From Cellulomonas pakistanensis (lineage in GTDB: Bacteria > Actinomycetota > Actinomycetes > Actinomycetales > Cellulomonadaceae): DNA of 60,971 nt. The stretch covers positions 1 to 60,971 of the forward strand of contig NZ_BONO01000027.1 of the NCBI RefSeq assembly GCF_016862755.1, read 5' to 3'. A program made the translations under genes and the position numbers. The notes beneath the pieces are model-generated. The model ran no database searches. It was not told the origin of the DNA and saw nothing but the letters and a program-made list of their open reading frames with translations. Below are positions 1-7,398 of the stretch, one piece after another (position 1 is the stretch's first letter; the number at the start of each line of letters is the position of its first letter).

Positions 1-33
1 CGTCGTCGCGCGGGCTCGTCGTGCGGCGGGGCG

Positions 34-240
34 TCAGCCCTCGACCGGGCGCTCCACCAGGTACGGCCGCCCGTCCGCGCCGACGACGCGGACGAACTCC
101 GTGCGCAGCGCCTGGTCGCGCTCGCGGTCGGCGTCGGCCACCTCGCGGTCGGGCGCGAGCGGGTCGCCGACCTGCGCCGGCCCGAACACGCTGAGCAGCG
201 CCGCCTCGCGCCTGTCGTTCGCCCTGCCGATCTTGCCCAT
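34..240 (-). CDS. small hypothetical protein (68 aa)
   Basis: Not recognised. A 68-residue soluble, strongly charged protein with no membrane segment, cysteine or catalytic motif. The ATG at 240 is preceded by a GAGG-type ribosome site, and a clear -10 box TATGAT lies on the same strand at 279-284, giving a leader of about 30 nt. It is divergent from the OhrR-like gene at 317, so the 241-316 interval holds both promoters. Moderate confidence because of the short length. Confidence 0.5.
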   Translation of the reverse strand: MGKIGRANDRREAALLSVFGPAQVGDPLAPDREVADADRERDQALRTEFVRVVGADGRPYLVERPVEG

Positions 241-278
241 GGCCCGCCGCCTCGTCCGTCCGGATGCTGAGTGCCCTC

Positions 279-284
279 ATCATA
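279..284 (-). promoter_or_regulatory. -10 box of the 34-240 gene
   Basis: TATGAT on the minus strand, about 38 nt upstream of the ATG at 240. No good -35 hexamer is visible at the expected distance. Confidence 0.4.
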
Positions 285-304
285 CGGGCACGAACGATCC
301 GCGC

Positions 305-310
305 TAGCAT
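305..310 (+). promoter_or_regulatory. -10 box of a leaderless transcript (OhrR-like gene)
   Basis: TAGCAT followed by exactly 6 nt and then the GTG start at 317, so transcription should begin at or next to the start codon. No ribosome binding site is present, which agrees with leaderless translation. Confidence 0.55.
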
Positions 311-316
311 CGGGGC

Positions 317-778
317 GTGACCACGCCCGCCGCGACCGACCCGCTCGCCGTCGAGGCGCAGGTCTGCCTGGCGATGTCCGCGGCGTCCCGCGCGCTGGTC
401 GCGTTCTACCGCCCGCTGCTCGAGCCGCTCGGGCTCACCCACCCGCAGTACCTCGCGATGCTGGCGCTCTGGCAGCACGGCGACCTCACGCTCAAGACCC
501 TCGCCGGCCTGCTGCACCTGGAGCCGGCCACCGCCTCGCCGCTGGTCCGCCGGCTCGAGGCGCTCGGGCTGGTCTCCCGCGCGCGCGACGGCGTGGACGA
601 GCGCGCCCTGGCCATCCGGCTGACCGACGCGGGGCGGGCGATGCGCGAGCGCGCCGTCGGGATCCCGGCGGCGATGGCCGAGGGGCTGCGGCTCGACGCC
701 GGCGAGGTCGGTCGGATCCGGGAGGCGGCGGAGCTGCTCCTGGCGGCGTGCGAGAGCGCGGGGGCGCGCCGGGCGTGA
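317..778 (+). CDS. MarR/OhrR-family transcriptional regulator
   Basis: A 153-aa winged-helix regulator of the MarR family. The N-terminal stretch around residues 15-40 (QVCLAMSAASRALVAFYRPL) has the OhrR arrangement, with a cysteine at residue 17 where OhrR proteins carry the peroxide-sensing reactive Cys. Residues 40-110 form the HTH and wing (LTLKTLAGLLHLEPATASPLVRRLE, then a basic DERA wing). OhrR normally represses ohr, an organic hydroperoxide reductase; no ohr is in this window. The GTG start is supported by a leaderless -10 box. Family call is sure; the peroxide-sensing role is an inference from Cys17. Confidence 0.85.
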   Translation: MTTPAATDPLAVEAQVCLAMSAASRALVAFYRPLLEPLGLTHPQYLAMLALWQHGDLTLKTLAGLLHLEPATASPLVRRLEALGLVSRARDGVDERALAIRLTDAGRAMRERAVGIPAAMAEGLRLDAGEVGRIREAAELLLAACESAGARRA

Positions 779-809
779 GCCGCGGCGGCGGGTCCGGTGC
801 CGGGTGCCG

Positions 810-1298
810 TCAGCGGCCCAGCGCGTGCTCCACCGTCGTGCACGGGTCGCCCGGCTCGGCGTCCCGGTAGCCGCACGCCGCCCGGCGCAGCAGCAGCCCG
901 ACCGCGCGGCGCTCCTCGGGCTCCAGCGCGCCGAACACCGCGTCCTCCGCGTGGGCCACCCGCTGCTCGAGCTCGGTGAGCAGCGTCGCGGCCGCGGCCG
1001 TCGCCAGCACCCGCCGCTGGCGCCGGTCGACCTCGGCGACGCGGCGCTCCACGAGGCGGGCCCGCTCCAGGTCGTCGACGAGGTACGTCATCACCGTGCG
1101 GTCGATGCCCAGGCTGGCCGCGAGCGCGGCCTGGCTCGGGTGCGCGCCGCGGACCACCTCGCGCAGCACGAGGAACCCGCGGAAGCCGTGCGGCACCGCC
1201 GCGACGGCCGTCGTCATCGCCCGCTCGTAGGCGCGGAGCAGCACGCCCAGCGACCAGCCCAGGTCGGAGTCCGTGGCGTGCTCGTCGGTCGCGGTCAC
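810..1298 (-). CDS. MarR-family transcriptional regulator
   Basis: A 162-aa MarR-family regulator with helices around LGVLLRAYERAM, the recognition region QAALAASLGIDRTVMTYLVDDLE and the basic wing RRVAEVDRRQRR. I chose the GTG at 1298 rather than a TTG at 1334 because TACGCT lies exactly 6 nt upstream (leaderless pattern). It is divergent from the flavin-oxidoreductase pair at 1399-4511, and their shared 100-bp interval holds a good sigma-70 promoter for that pair, so local repression of it is the simplest guess. Ligand unknown. Confidence 0.82.
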   Translation of the reverse strand: MTATDEHATDSDLGWSLGVLLRAYERAMTTAVAAVPHGFRGFLVLREVVRGAHPSQAALAASLGIDRTVMTYLVDDLERARLVERRVAEVDRRQRRVLATAAAATLLTELEQRVAHAEDAVFGALEPEERRAVGLLLRRAACGYRDAEPGDPCTTVEHALGR

Positions 1299-1304
1299 AG
1301 GGGA

Positions 1305-1310
1305 AGCGTA
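1305..1310 (-). promoter_or_regulatory. -10 box of a leaderless transcript (MarR gene)
   Basis: Minus-strand TACGCT, 6 nt, then the GTG at 1298. Same geometry as the other leaderless promoters in this window. Confidence 0.55.
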
Positions 1311-1325
1311 CGCCCCGGCCGGTGG

Positions 1326-1354
1326 TTGAGCCAATCATCTGTACGACATACGAT
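1326..1354 (+). promoter_or_regulatory. sigma-70 promoter of the flavin-oxidoreductase pair, with a small dyad
   Basis: TTGAGC (1326-1331), a 17-nt spacer, then TACGAT (1349-1354). A short dyad GTA-N5-TAC (1341-1351) lies between and over the -10, a reasonable place for the divergent MarR protein to bind. The dyad is weak. Confidence 0.55.
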
Positions 1355-1398
1355 CGGGAGAACCGACGGCATCGTCGGGACATCGAGACGAGGCGGAC

Positions 1399-2337
1399 AT
1401 GACGGACTACGGCCACGACCTGCTGTTCGGGTCGTTCATCACGCCGGGCAACGCGGCGCCCGAGCGCGTCGTCGGGCTCGCGCAGCTCTCCGAGCAGGCG
1501 GGGCTGGACCTCGCGACCTTCCAGGACCACCCGTACCAGCCGTCCTTCCTCGACACCTGGACCCTGCTGTCCTACGTCGCCGCGCGGACCGAGCGGATCA
1601 CCCTCGCGCCGAACGTCGCGAACCTCCCGCTGCGCCCGCCGGCCGTGCTCGCCCGCTCCGTCGCCAGCCTGGACCTGCTGTCCGGCGGCCGGGTCGAGCT
1701 CGGCCTCGGCTCCGGCGCGTTCTGGGACGCCATCGAGGCGATGGGCGGCCGGCGGCTCACCCCGGGCCAGGGGGTGGACGCCCTCCGGGAGGCGATCGCG
1801 GTGATCCGGGCCCTGTGGGACACGAGCGAGCGCGCCCGCGTCGACCTGCCGGGGGAGTACTGGCCGCTGGCCGGCGCCAAGCGCGGCCCCGCGCCCGCCC
1901 ACCCCGTCGGGATCTGGGTCGGCGCCTACAAGCCGCGGATGCTCCGGCTCACCGGGCAGCACGCCGACGGCTGGCTCCCGTCCCTCGGCTACCTCAGCAG
2001 CATGCAGGACCTCGACGACGCCAACGCGCGCATCGACGACGCCGCGGCCGCGGCCGGGCGCGACCCGCGCGCCGTGCGGCGGCTGCTCAACGTGGGCGGG
2101 CGGCTGTCCGCTCGCCGCAGCACCGACCTGCTGACCGGCCCGCCCGAGCAGTGGGTCGAGCAGCTCGCGGTCCTCGCCCTCGAGCACGGCACAAGCGCGT
2201 TCATCGCCACGGGCGACGACCCCACCCTGCTCACCGTCCTCGGGCAGGAGATCGCCCCGGCCGTGCGCGAGCTCGTGGCCGCCGAGCGCGGCGGCGCCGG
2301 GACCGCGCCGGCCGCCGTCGTGGCGGGGGAGGCGTGA
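1399..2337 (+). CDS. luciferase-like (LLM class) flavin-dependent oxidoreductase
   Basis: A 312-aa TIM-barrel protein of the bacterial-luciferase superfamily, using FMN or F420. Typical blocks are the N-terminal strand LLFGSFITPG, QDHPYQPSFLDTWTLLSYVAARTERI, the conserved RPPAVLARSVASLDLLSGGRVELGLG and the late HADGWLPS block. ATG start with GAGG about 6 nt upstream. It is followed after 2 nt by a second gene whose first third is clearly homologous to it, so the two probably arose by tandem duplication and are co-translated. Cofactor choice (F420 or FMN) and substrate cannot be read from the sequence. Confidence 0.88.
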   Translation: MTDYGHDLLFGSFITPGNAAPERVVGLAQLSEQAGLDLATFQDHPYQPSFLDTWTLLSYVAARTERITLAPNVANLPLRPPAVLARSVASLDLLSGGRVELGLGSGAFWDAIEAMGGRRLTPGQGVDALREAIAVIRALWDTSERARVDLPGEYWPLAGAKRGPAPAHPVGIWVGAYKPRMLRLTGQHADGWLPSLGYLSSMQDLDDANARIDDAAAAAGRDPRAVRRLLNVGGRLSARRSTDLLTGPPEQWVEQLAVLALEHGTSAFIATGDDPTLLTVLGQEIAPAVRELVAAERGGAGTAPAAVVAGEA

Positions 2338-2339
2338 GC

Positions 2340-4511
2340 ATGGACCTCGGGCACCCCCTGCAGCTCGGCGTCGAGCTTCCGCTCGGCGCGGACGACCCCG
2401 GCGCCGCGGCGCGGCTGGCCGCGCGCGCCGAGGACCTCGGCCTCGACCTGGTCGTCGTCACGGACCCGGGCGCCGACGGCGAGCCAGGGCTCGACGCGTG
2501 GACCGCGCTGGCCGCCGTCGCGGGCCGCACGGAGCGCGTCGACCTCGCGGCGCGCGGCCTGACGCTGGACGACCGCCCGCCGGCCGTGCTGGCCCGCGCC
2601 GTCGCGAGCCTGGACCACCTGGCGGGCGGGCGCGTGACGCCCGGGCTCGCCGCCGGCGCCGGGGCCGACCGCGACGAGGCGCTCGACGCGCTGGCCGAGG
2701 GCGTCGACGTCCTGCGCGGGATGTGGGACGCCGCCGACCCCGGGCCGCTGGCGCTCGAGGGCCGGCACCACCGCGTCGTCGGGGCGCAGCGCGGGCCGGC
2801 GCCCGCGCACACCCTGGCGCTGTGGCTCGGGGACGGGCGGACGCCGGCCGACACGGGGGCGCGCGTGCTCGCCGCGCGGGTCGCCGACGGCTGGTGGCTG
2901 CCGGTGGCGGACGACGCGACGCCGGAGCGGCTCGCCGCCGTGCGCCGCGAGCAGGCCGCCCTGGACGCCGACCTCGCCGCCGCGGGCCGCGACCCGCGCG
3001 AGGTGCGCCGGGGGCTCGTGCTCGACGCCGGGGTCGGCACCCTCGTCCTCTCCGCCGCCGACGAGGACGCGCTCGCCGCGTTCGCCGAGGTCGCCGCGGC
3101 CGTCCGGGACCGCGTCGCCGCCGGGCGCGCCGCCCGCGGCACCCGGGTCGGCACCGTCCGGAGCGCCGCCGTGCGGGCCGCCCGGGCCCCCGGCATCGAC
3201 TACGACGCCGTCCCCGCCGCGCTGGTGGGCACCGCGGTCGAGCCAGGCGACGCGGGGTACGCCGCCGTCCGGTCGACCTACATGCGCGGTGGTCGGCCCG
3301 GCCTGGTCCTGCGCCCGGGCTCGACGGCCGAGGTCGTCGAGGCGCTCGCCTACGCCCGCGCGCAGGACGTGCCGCTCGCCATCCGCAGCGGCGGGCACGG
3401 CATCAGCGGCCGGTCGACCAACGAGGGCGGCGTCGTCCTCGACCTGTCCCGGATGACCGCGATCGAGGTCCTCGACGTCGCGACCCGGCGCGTGCGGATC
3501 CAGCCCGGCGCCCGCTGGGGCGAGGTCGCCGCGGCCCTGCACCCGTACGGCTGGGCCCTGACCTCCGGGGACTACGGCGGCGTGGGCGTCGGCGGCCTCG
3601 CCACGGCCGGCGGCATCGGGTTCCTGGTCCGCGCGCACGGGCTGACGCTCGACCACCTGCGCGCCGCCGAGGTGGTGCTCGCCGACGGCTCGGTCGTCCG
3701 GGCGAGCGACGACGAGAACCCGGACCTGTTCTGGGGCGTGCGCGGCGCCGGCGCGAACCTCGGCGTCGTCACGTCCTTCGAGTTCGAGGTGGACGAGGTC
3801 GGCGACGTCGGCTTCGCCCAGCTCGTATTCGACGCGTCGGACACCGAGCAGTTCCTCGTCGACTACGGCGCCACGCTGGAGGCCGCGCCGCGCGACACCA
3901 CGGCGTTCCTCATCATGGGTCCGCCGCGGGGCGGGGTCGTGGCCGCCCAGGTCATGGCGATGGTGGACTCCGACGACCCGGACACGATCATCGAGCGGCT
4001 GACCCCGTTCGCCCGGATCGCGCCGCTGCTGCAGCAGCAGGTCCAGGTCGTGCCGTACCCGGCGGTCGTGTCCGTGCCGCAGCGGCACACCTCGGACGGC
4101 GAGCCCGTCACCCGGTCCGGCATGGCCGAGCACCTCACGCCGGAGCTCGCCGCGGACGCCGCCCGGCTGGTCCGCAGCGGCGCGACGCCGTTCTTCCAGA
4201 TCCGGGCCGCCGGCGGCGCGGTGCACGACGTCCCCGCCGACGCCACCGCCTACGCGCACCGGTCGGCGAACTTCAGCATCGTCGCCATGGGGAGCAGCCG
4301 GCGGCGGATCGACGCGATCTGGGACGCCATGGCGCACCACTTCGACGGCGCCTACCTGTCCTTCGAGACCGACCGCCGGCCCGAGCGGCTCGCCGACGTC
4401 TACCCGGGTGCCACCCTGGAACGGCTGCGCGGGCTGAAGCGGCGGTACGACCCGGAGGACGTCTTCCGGCACAACTACTCCGTCGCCGAGCCGCCGGCCG
4501 TCGTGGTCTGA
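2340..4511 (+). CDS. fusion protein: LLM-class flavin oxidoreductase domain plus FAD-linked (berberine-bridge-type) oxidoreductase domain
   Basis: A 723-aa two-domain protein. Residues about 1-270 are a shortened luciferase-like domain similar to the upstream gene (RPPAVLARAVASLDHLAGGRV, QRGPAPAHTLALWLG, VADGWWLP). Residues about 290-723 are a PCMH-type FAD oxidoreductase: His353 in RSGGHGISGR is where this family attaches FAD through a histidyl bond, and the C-terminus has the usual RYDPEDVFRHN. The second covalent site of bicovalent enzymes, a cysteine, is absent; the protein has no cysteine at all. The ATG at 2340 was chosen because GGGGGAGG sits 7 nt upstream; a GTG at 2334 is too close. 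Substrate unknown. Confidence 0.85.
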   Translation: MDLGHPLQLGVELPLGADDPGAAARLAARAEDLGLDLVVVTDPGADGEPGLDAWTALAAVAGRTERVDLAARGLTLDDRPPAVLARAVASLDHLAGGRVTPGLAAGAGADRDEALDALAEGVDVLRGMWDAADPGPLALEGRHHRVVGAQRGPAPAHTLALWLGDGRTPADTGARVLAARVADGWWLPVADDATPERLAAVRREQAALDADLAAAGRDPREVRRGLVLDAGVGTLVLSAADEDALAAFAEVAAAVRDRVAAGRAARGTRVGTVRSAAVRAARAPGIDYDAVPAALVGTAVEPGDAGYAAVRSTYMRGGRPGLVLRPGSTAEVVEALAYARAQDVPLAIRSGGHGISGRSTNEGGVVLDLSRMTAIEVLDVATRRVRIQPGARWGEVAAALHPYGWALTSGDYGGVGVGGLATAGGIGFLVRAHGLTLDHLRAAEVVLADGSVVRASDDENPDLFWGVRGAGANLGVVTSFEFEVDEVGDVGFAQLVFDASDTEQFLVDYGATLEAAPRDTTAFLIMGPPRGGVVAAQVMAMVDSDDPDTIIERLTPFARIAPLLQQQVQVVPYPAVVSVPQRHTSDGEPVTRSGMAEHLTPELAADAARLVRSGATPFFQIRAAGGAVHDVPADATAYAHRSANFSIVAMGSSRRRIDAIWDAMAHHFDGAYLSFETDRRPERLADVYPGATLERLRGLKRRYDPEDVFRHNYSVAEPPAVVV

Positions 4512-4533
4512 CCGGCGCCGGCCGCGGCCCGCT

Positions 4534-4548
4534 CGGGGTCCGACCCCG
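4534..4548 (+). terminator. possible weak terminator after the fusion gene
   Basis: CGGGGTC and GACCCCG form a short GC hairpin 23 nt after the stop codon. A 12-bp direct repeat CCGCTCGGGGTC (4529-4540 and 4552-4563) overlaps it. No U-tract. Confidence 0.3.
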
Positions 4549-4722
4549 GGTCCGCTCGGGGTCGGGCCTCCGCCGTGAGGAGGAGGCCGTGCTCCCCCAG
4601 GGGGACCCGGTACGCCCCTCGCGGGACCGCAAGATACGGCCCAGGGCCGATCCGCCGCCGGGGTGCGGCGCGCCAGGATGGAACCCGTCAGCACGTCGAG
4701 GGCCGGAACGAGGGGAACCGTC

Positions 4723-4836
4723 ATGTCGCCGCAGGTGTGGATCGTCGTCGCGGGCCTCACGGCCGTGATCGTCGTCGTCGGCCTGGGCGACCTCGTCACC
4801 CGGGCCCGGGACGGACGCCTGCGCGTGCGCCGCTGA
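4723..4836 (+). CDS. tiny single-span membrane protein (37 aa)
   Basis: A short ORF with a good ribosome site (GAGGGGAA about 6 nt before the ATG). Residues 5-25 are one hydrophobic helix (VWIVVAGLTAVIVVVGLGDL) followed by a basic tail RARDGRLRVRR, the classic layout of a small inner-membrane protein with its C-terminus in the cytoplasm by the positive-inside rule. Not recognised as a family. It is convergent with the antitoxin-like gene at 4971-5114 and shares a terminator with it. Confidence 0.5.
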   Translation: MSPQVWIVVAGLTAVIVVVGLGDLVTRARDGRLRVRR

Positions 4837-4906
4837 CCGCCGCGGGCGGTCGCCGGGAGGAGGGCCCGGCACCGCCCCCACGGCCGCGTGGCCTCGCGCC
4901 ACGCAG

Positions 4907-4947
4907 GACGACGCCCGCGCCCCCCGGGGGGAGGCGCGGGCGTCGTC
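4907..4947. terminator. strong bidirectional hairpin terminator
   Basis: GACGACGCCCGCGCC (4907-4921) pairs perfectly with GGCGCGGGCGTCGTC (4933-4947), with more G:C pairs possible inside. It sits between the convergent small genes ending at 4836 and 4971, so it can serve both. Confidence 0.75.
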
Positions 4948-4970
4948 GTCGGTCGCGGCCCGTCGGCGGG

Positions 4971-5114
4971 CTACTTGCCGATCTTGTCGTCGGCCTTCTG
5001 CTCGAGGTCGTCGATCTTGTCGGCGTTGCCGCCGCCCGACTTCTTCGCCGCGGTGTCGCCCGCCTTCTCGATGCCGGCGTCGCTGGCCTTCTCCGTGATG
5101 TCGTCCAGACCCAT
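4971..5114 (-). CDS. antitoxin-like / CsbD-like mini-protein (47 aa)
   Basis: A 47-residue, highly charged, lysine/aspartate-rich helical protein (MGLDDITEKASDAG at the start, NADKIDDLEQKADDKIGK at the end). This composition resembles the MT0933/Rv0909-type antitoxin family and CsbD-like stress proteins; I cannot tell which. The ATG at 5114 has GAGAGGA 7-8 nt upstream, which favours it over longer upstream readings of the same frame. No toxin-like gene is adjacent, so an antitoxin role is unproven. Confidence 0.6.
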   Translation of the reverse strand: MGLDDITEKASDAGIEKAGDTAAKKSGGGNADKIDDLEQKADDKIGK

Positions 5115-5621
5115 GGTGCGGTCCTCTCGTCGCTCGGATGGTGCGGAGCGGGTCGCCGGGCGGCCCGCCTCCGCCAGTCTCGGCCGGGGCGTGCGCGGGC
5201 GCGACCGGGGCGGGGCGTGTCGGTGGTCGCCGGTATCACCCCGGCCGGGCACCGCTACCTCGTGCGCCCGGGCACCGGCCGGAGCCACGACGCCACCACC
5301 GACCCGGACGACGCGCCGCCGCCGTTCTGACGCGACGCACCGCCCCGTTCTGGCGCGACACGTCGCCCCCGGTCCTCGTGCCGCCCGGACCTCTCGCGGC
5401 TCGACCGCGGGGAGCACCCGTCGGTGTCCGTCGCGCGGGCGTCGCCGGTCGGGTCAGCCGTCCGGCCGATGTGCCACGCCGCCGCGTCCCCCTGTGGTCG
5501 TGCCCGTACGGCGGCGGGAGGGGCCGCGATCCCTCCCGGGGGATGACGACACGACCAGCCGTGCCGCGCGACGGTGGGTGGACACCGCCGGACCCGCCGG
5601 CCGAGCGCACGAGGAGGCACC
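5115..5621. other. 507-bp interval with no supported gene
   Basis: Open frames here lack ribosome sites and have arginine/proline-rich translations typical of non-coding high-GC DNA. The stretch holds the promoter region of the 4971-5114 gene and a 16-bp direct repeat CGTTCTGrCGCGACrC at 5323-5338 and 5346-5361 (two mismatches, 23-bp period). Nothing else is evident. Confidence 0.5.
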
Positions 5622-6380
5622 GTGACCGGTCTCGACCCCGCTGATCGCAGCGGCACCGCGGCCGCGGGCCTCCGTCCGCCGTCGACCGGCCGGCGCCCGG
5701 GCGCCGACCCGGCGTCCGGCACCGCCGCCGAGCCGGGTGCCCGCGCCGACCACGCGGTCCGGCTCGCCGCCGCTCTGCACTCCGCCGGCGTGCGCGCCGG
5801 TCACCGCGTGTCGCTGGTGCTCGGGCCGGGCCCCGCGCGATCGGCCACGGTCGCGGCCTGCCTGCGGCTGGGTGCCGTCGTGGTGGTGGTGAGTCCCGAT
5901 CTCCCCGCCGCCGAGGTCGCCGCGGCGCACGCCGCGGCCCGCCCGGACGTGGTGGTGGGGGACCGGGACGGCCTGCGGCTCGTCCACCGGCTGCGCGGGC
6001 CGGCGCTGCGGCTGGCCGCCGACCGCCCGCGGCTGGCGGACCGGTTCGTCGGCGGGGCGCTCCCGCTGGTCGACCTGGTGACGCGGCACCTGCTCGTGGC
6101 GCTGCCGCCGGAGCCGGACCCGGACGGGGACGCGGCGCTGCTGTTCGTCCGGTCGGACCGCCCGGGCGAGGGCCCGCTCGGCGTGCACTGGACCCACGCC
6201 GACCTGGACGCGCTCGCCAGGTCGACCGGCGGCGGTGACCGCCAGGGCCCCGTCTCACGAGGAGCGCGCGCGGCGTCGGTGCCGCTCGCGCGCGACGTGC
6301 TGGCGGCGGCCGGTCGGTGGCCCCGCCGGAAGGTCCACGTCGACGGGCCCGCGCCGGCGCGGCACCCGGCGCTGGTCTAG
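5622..6380 (+). pseudogene. truncated, probably inactive adenylate-forming enzyme (AMP-binding synthetase) homologue
   Basis: The 252-aa product looks like the N-terminal half of an acyl-CoA synthetase/AMP ligase. AVRLAAALHSAGVRAGHRVSL and CLRLGAVVVVVSPDLPAAEV match the early Rossmann-like segments of that family. DAALLFVRSDRPGEGPLGVHWTHADL aligns with the A3 phosphate-binding loop (usually TSGTTGxPKGV), but the Ser/Thr/Gly loop and its lysine are gone, and everything after about residue 200, including the catalytic C-terminal domain, is missing. The GTG start has AGGAGG 4 nt upstream, so it may still be translated. Either a decaying gene or a repurposed nucleotide-fold protein. Confidence 0.5.
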
Positions 6381-6406
6381 CAGCCGTCCCGAGGTCGGCG
6401 CGCGCC

Positions 6407-7291
6407 TCAGCCCGGCGCGGTGACGAACACGTCCAGCAGCTCCGGGTGGTGCGCGTGCACGAGCACGCCGAAGACGACCAGGTCGAACAGCAGGTGCACG
6501 GCCACCACGTAGGGCAGCGACGTGCTGCGCGCGAAGATCCACCCCTGGACGAGCGCGAACGGCACGGTGAGCAGCGGGCCCCACTCGCGGTAGCCGAGCT
6601 CCCAGAGGAACGAGACGAAGACGACGGACTGCAGGACGTTCGCGGTCCACAGGCCCAGGTGCTGGCGGAGCAGCGCGAACACGGTGCAGATGAAGAACAG
6701 CTCGTCCCAGATGCCGACCGCGTTGACGCCGACGAACAGGCGGGCGATGTCCTGCCCGCCCGCCAGGTCGGGCCAGTTCCGGTACGCGCCCGACCCGATG
6801 AAGTAGAACGGCAGCAGCAGGTAGCCGATGACGACGACGGCCGCGAGGTAGGTCCACTGCCAGCGCGTCCAGCGGCGTCCGGTCGCGACGGGGAACCGGA
6901 TGCTGCGCTGCCGGAACAGGTACCGGGACAGCGCCCAGGGCACGAGGACGGCGAGGGACAGGGCGACGGTGAACCGCGCCATGCCGGCGTCGGACAGGTC
7001 GGCCTCCAGCGAGATCGCCGACACGATCGCCATCCCGGTGCCGATGAGCGCGAGGTCCCGCCCGAGCGCGCGGTCGACGGCCAGCCCGAGCGCGATGCCC
7101 GCGACGAGCGGGAGGTAGCCGAGCGGGCGGACGTGCACGGCGAAGATCAGCACGGCGGCGCCGCACACGAGGGCCGCGGCGAGCAGCCGGGCGGGGGAGC
7201 CGATGTCCCAGGGGGCGCGGGTGCCGGCGGTCGTGGACCGGGCGGTGGGCTCGGCGGGGGTGGCGGGCGTGGCCGCGGCGGAGGGGGTCAC
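6407..7291 (-). CDS. CPBP-type intramembrane metalloprotease homologue
   Basis: A 294-aa polytopic membrane protein with about eight hydrophobic segments. The region near WDELFFICTVFALLRQH resembles motif 1 of CPBP (Abi) proteases, which is normally EExxxR; here it reads D-E without the R. FLWELGY and HLLFDLVVF resemble motifs 2 and 3. The N-terminal 30 residues are Ala/Thr/Pro-rich. I chose the GTG at 7291 because CACGCT lies 6 nt upstream (leaderless geometry); another GTG at 7312 is possible. Family membership is likely, protease activity uncertain. Confidence 0.7.
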   Translation of the reverse strand: MTPSAAATPATPAEPTARSTTAGTRAPWDIGSPARLLAAALVCGAAVLIFAVHVRPLGYLPLVAGIALGLAVDRALGRDLALIGTGMAIVSAISLEADLSDAGMARFTVALSLAVLVPWALSRYLFRQRSIRFPVATGRRWTRWQWTYLAAVVVIGYLLLPFYFIGSGAYRNWPDLAGGQDIARLFVGVNAVGIWDELFFICTVFALLRQHLGLWTANVLQSVVFVSFLWELGYREWGPLLTVPFALVQGWIFARSTSLPYVVAVHLLFDLVVFGVLVHAHHPELLDVFVTAPG

Positions 7292-7297
7292 GCGCCC

Positions 7298-7303
7298 AGC
7301 GTG
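7298..7303 (-). promoter_or_regulatory. -10 box of a leaderless transcript (CPBP gene)
   Basis: Minus-strand CACGCT, 6 nt, then GTG at 7291. One mismatch from the TAnnCT pattern of the other leaderless genes. Confidence 0.4.
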
Positions 7304-7386
7304 CCCGACCACCGCGCCGCCCGCGCGCCCTCGCTGCGTGGGGCCCCGGCGCGGTCGGCCCGCGCGGACCGCGGCAGGCGGGCCCG

Positions 7387-7392
7387 TAGGCT
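7387..7392 (+). promoter_or_regulatory. -10 box of a leaderless transcript (AraC gene)
   Basis: TAGGCT, 6 nt, then the GTG at 7399. No ribosome binding site precedes the GTG. Confidence 0.6.
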
Positions 7393-7398
7393 GCGCGC

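Noticed and set aside
804..2339. Open reading frame extending the fusion gene upstream across the MarR and LLM genes
   Set aside because: The translation before residue MDLG is Arg/Pro/Ala-rich and overlaps real genes in other frames; the ATG at 2340 has a good ribosome site.
5115..5417. Longer version of the antitoxin-like protein starting near 5417
   Set aside because: The extra 101 residues are low-complexity and lack a start signal, while the ATG at 5114 has GAGAGGA.
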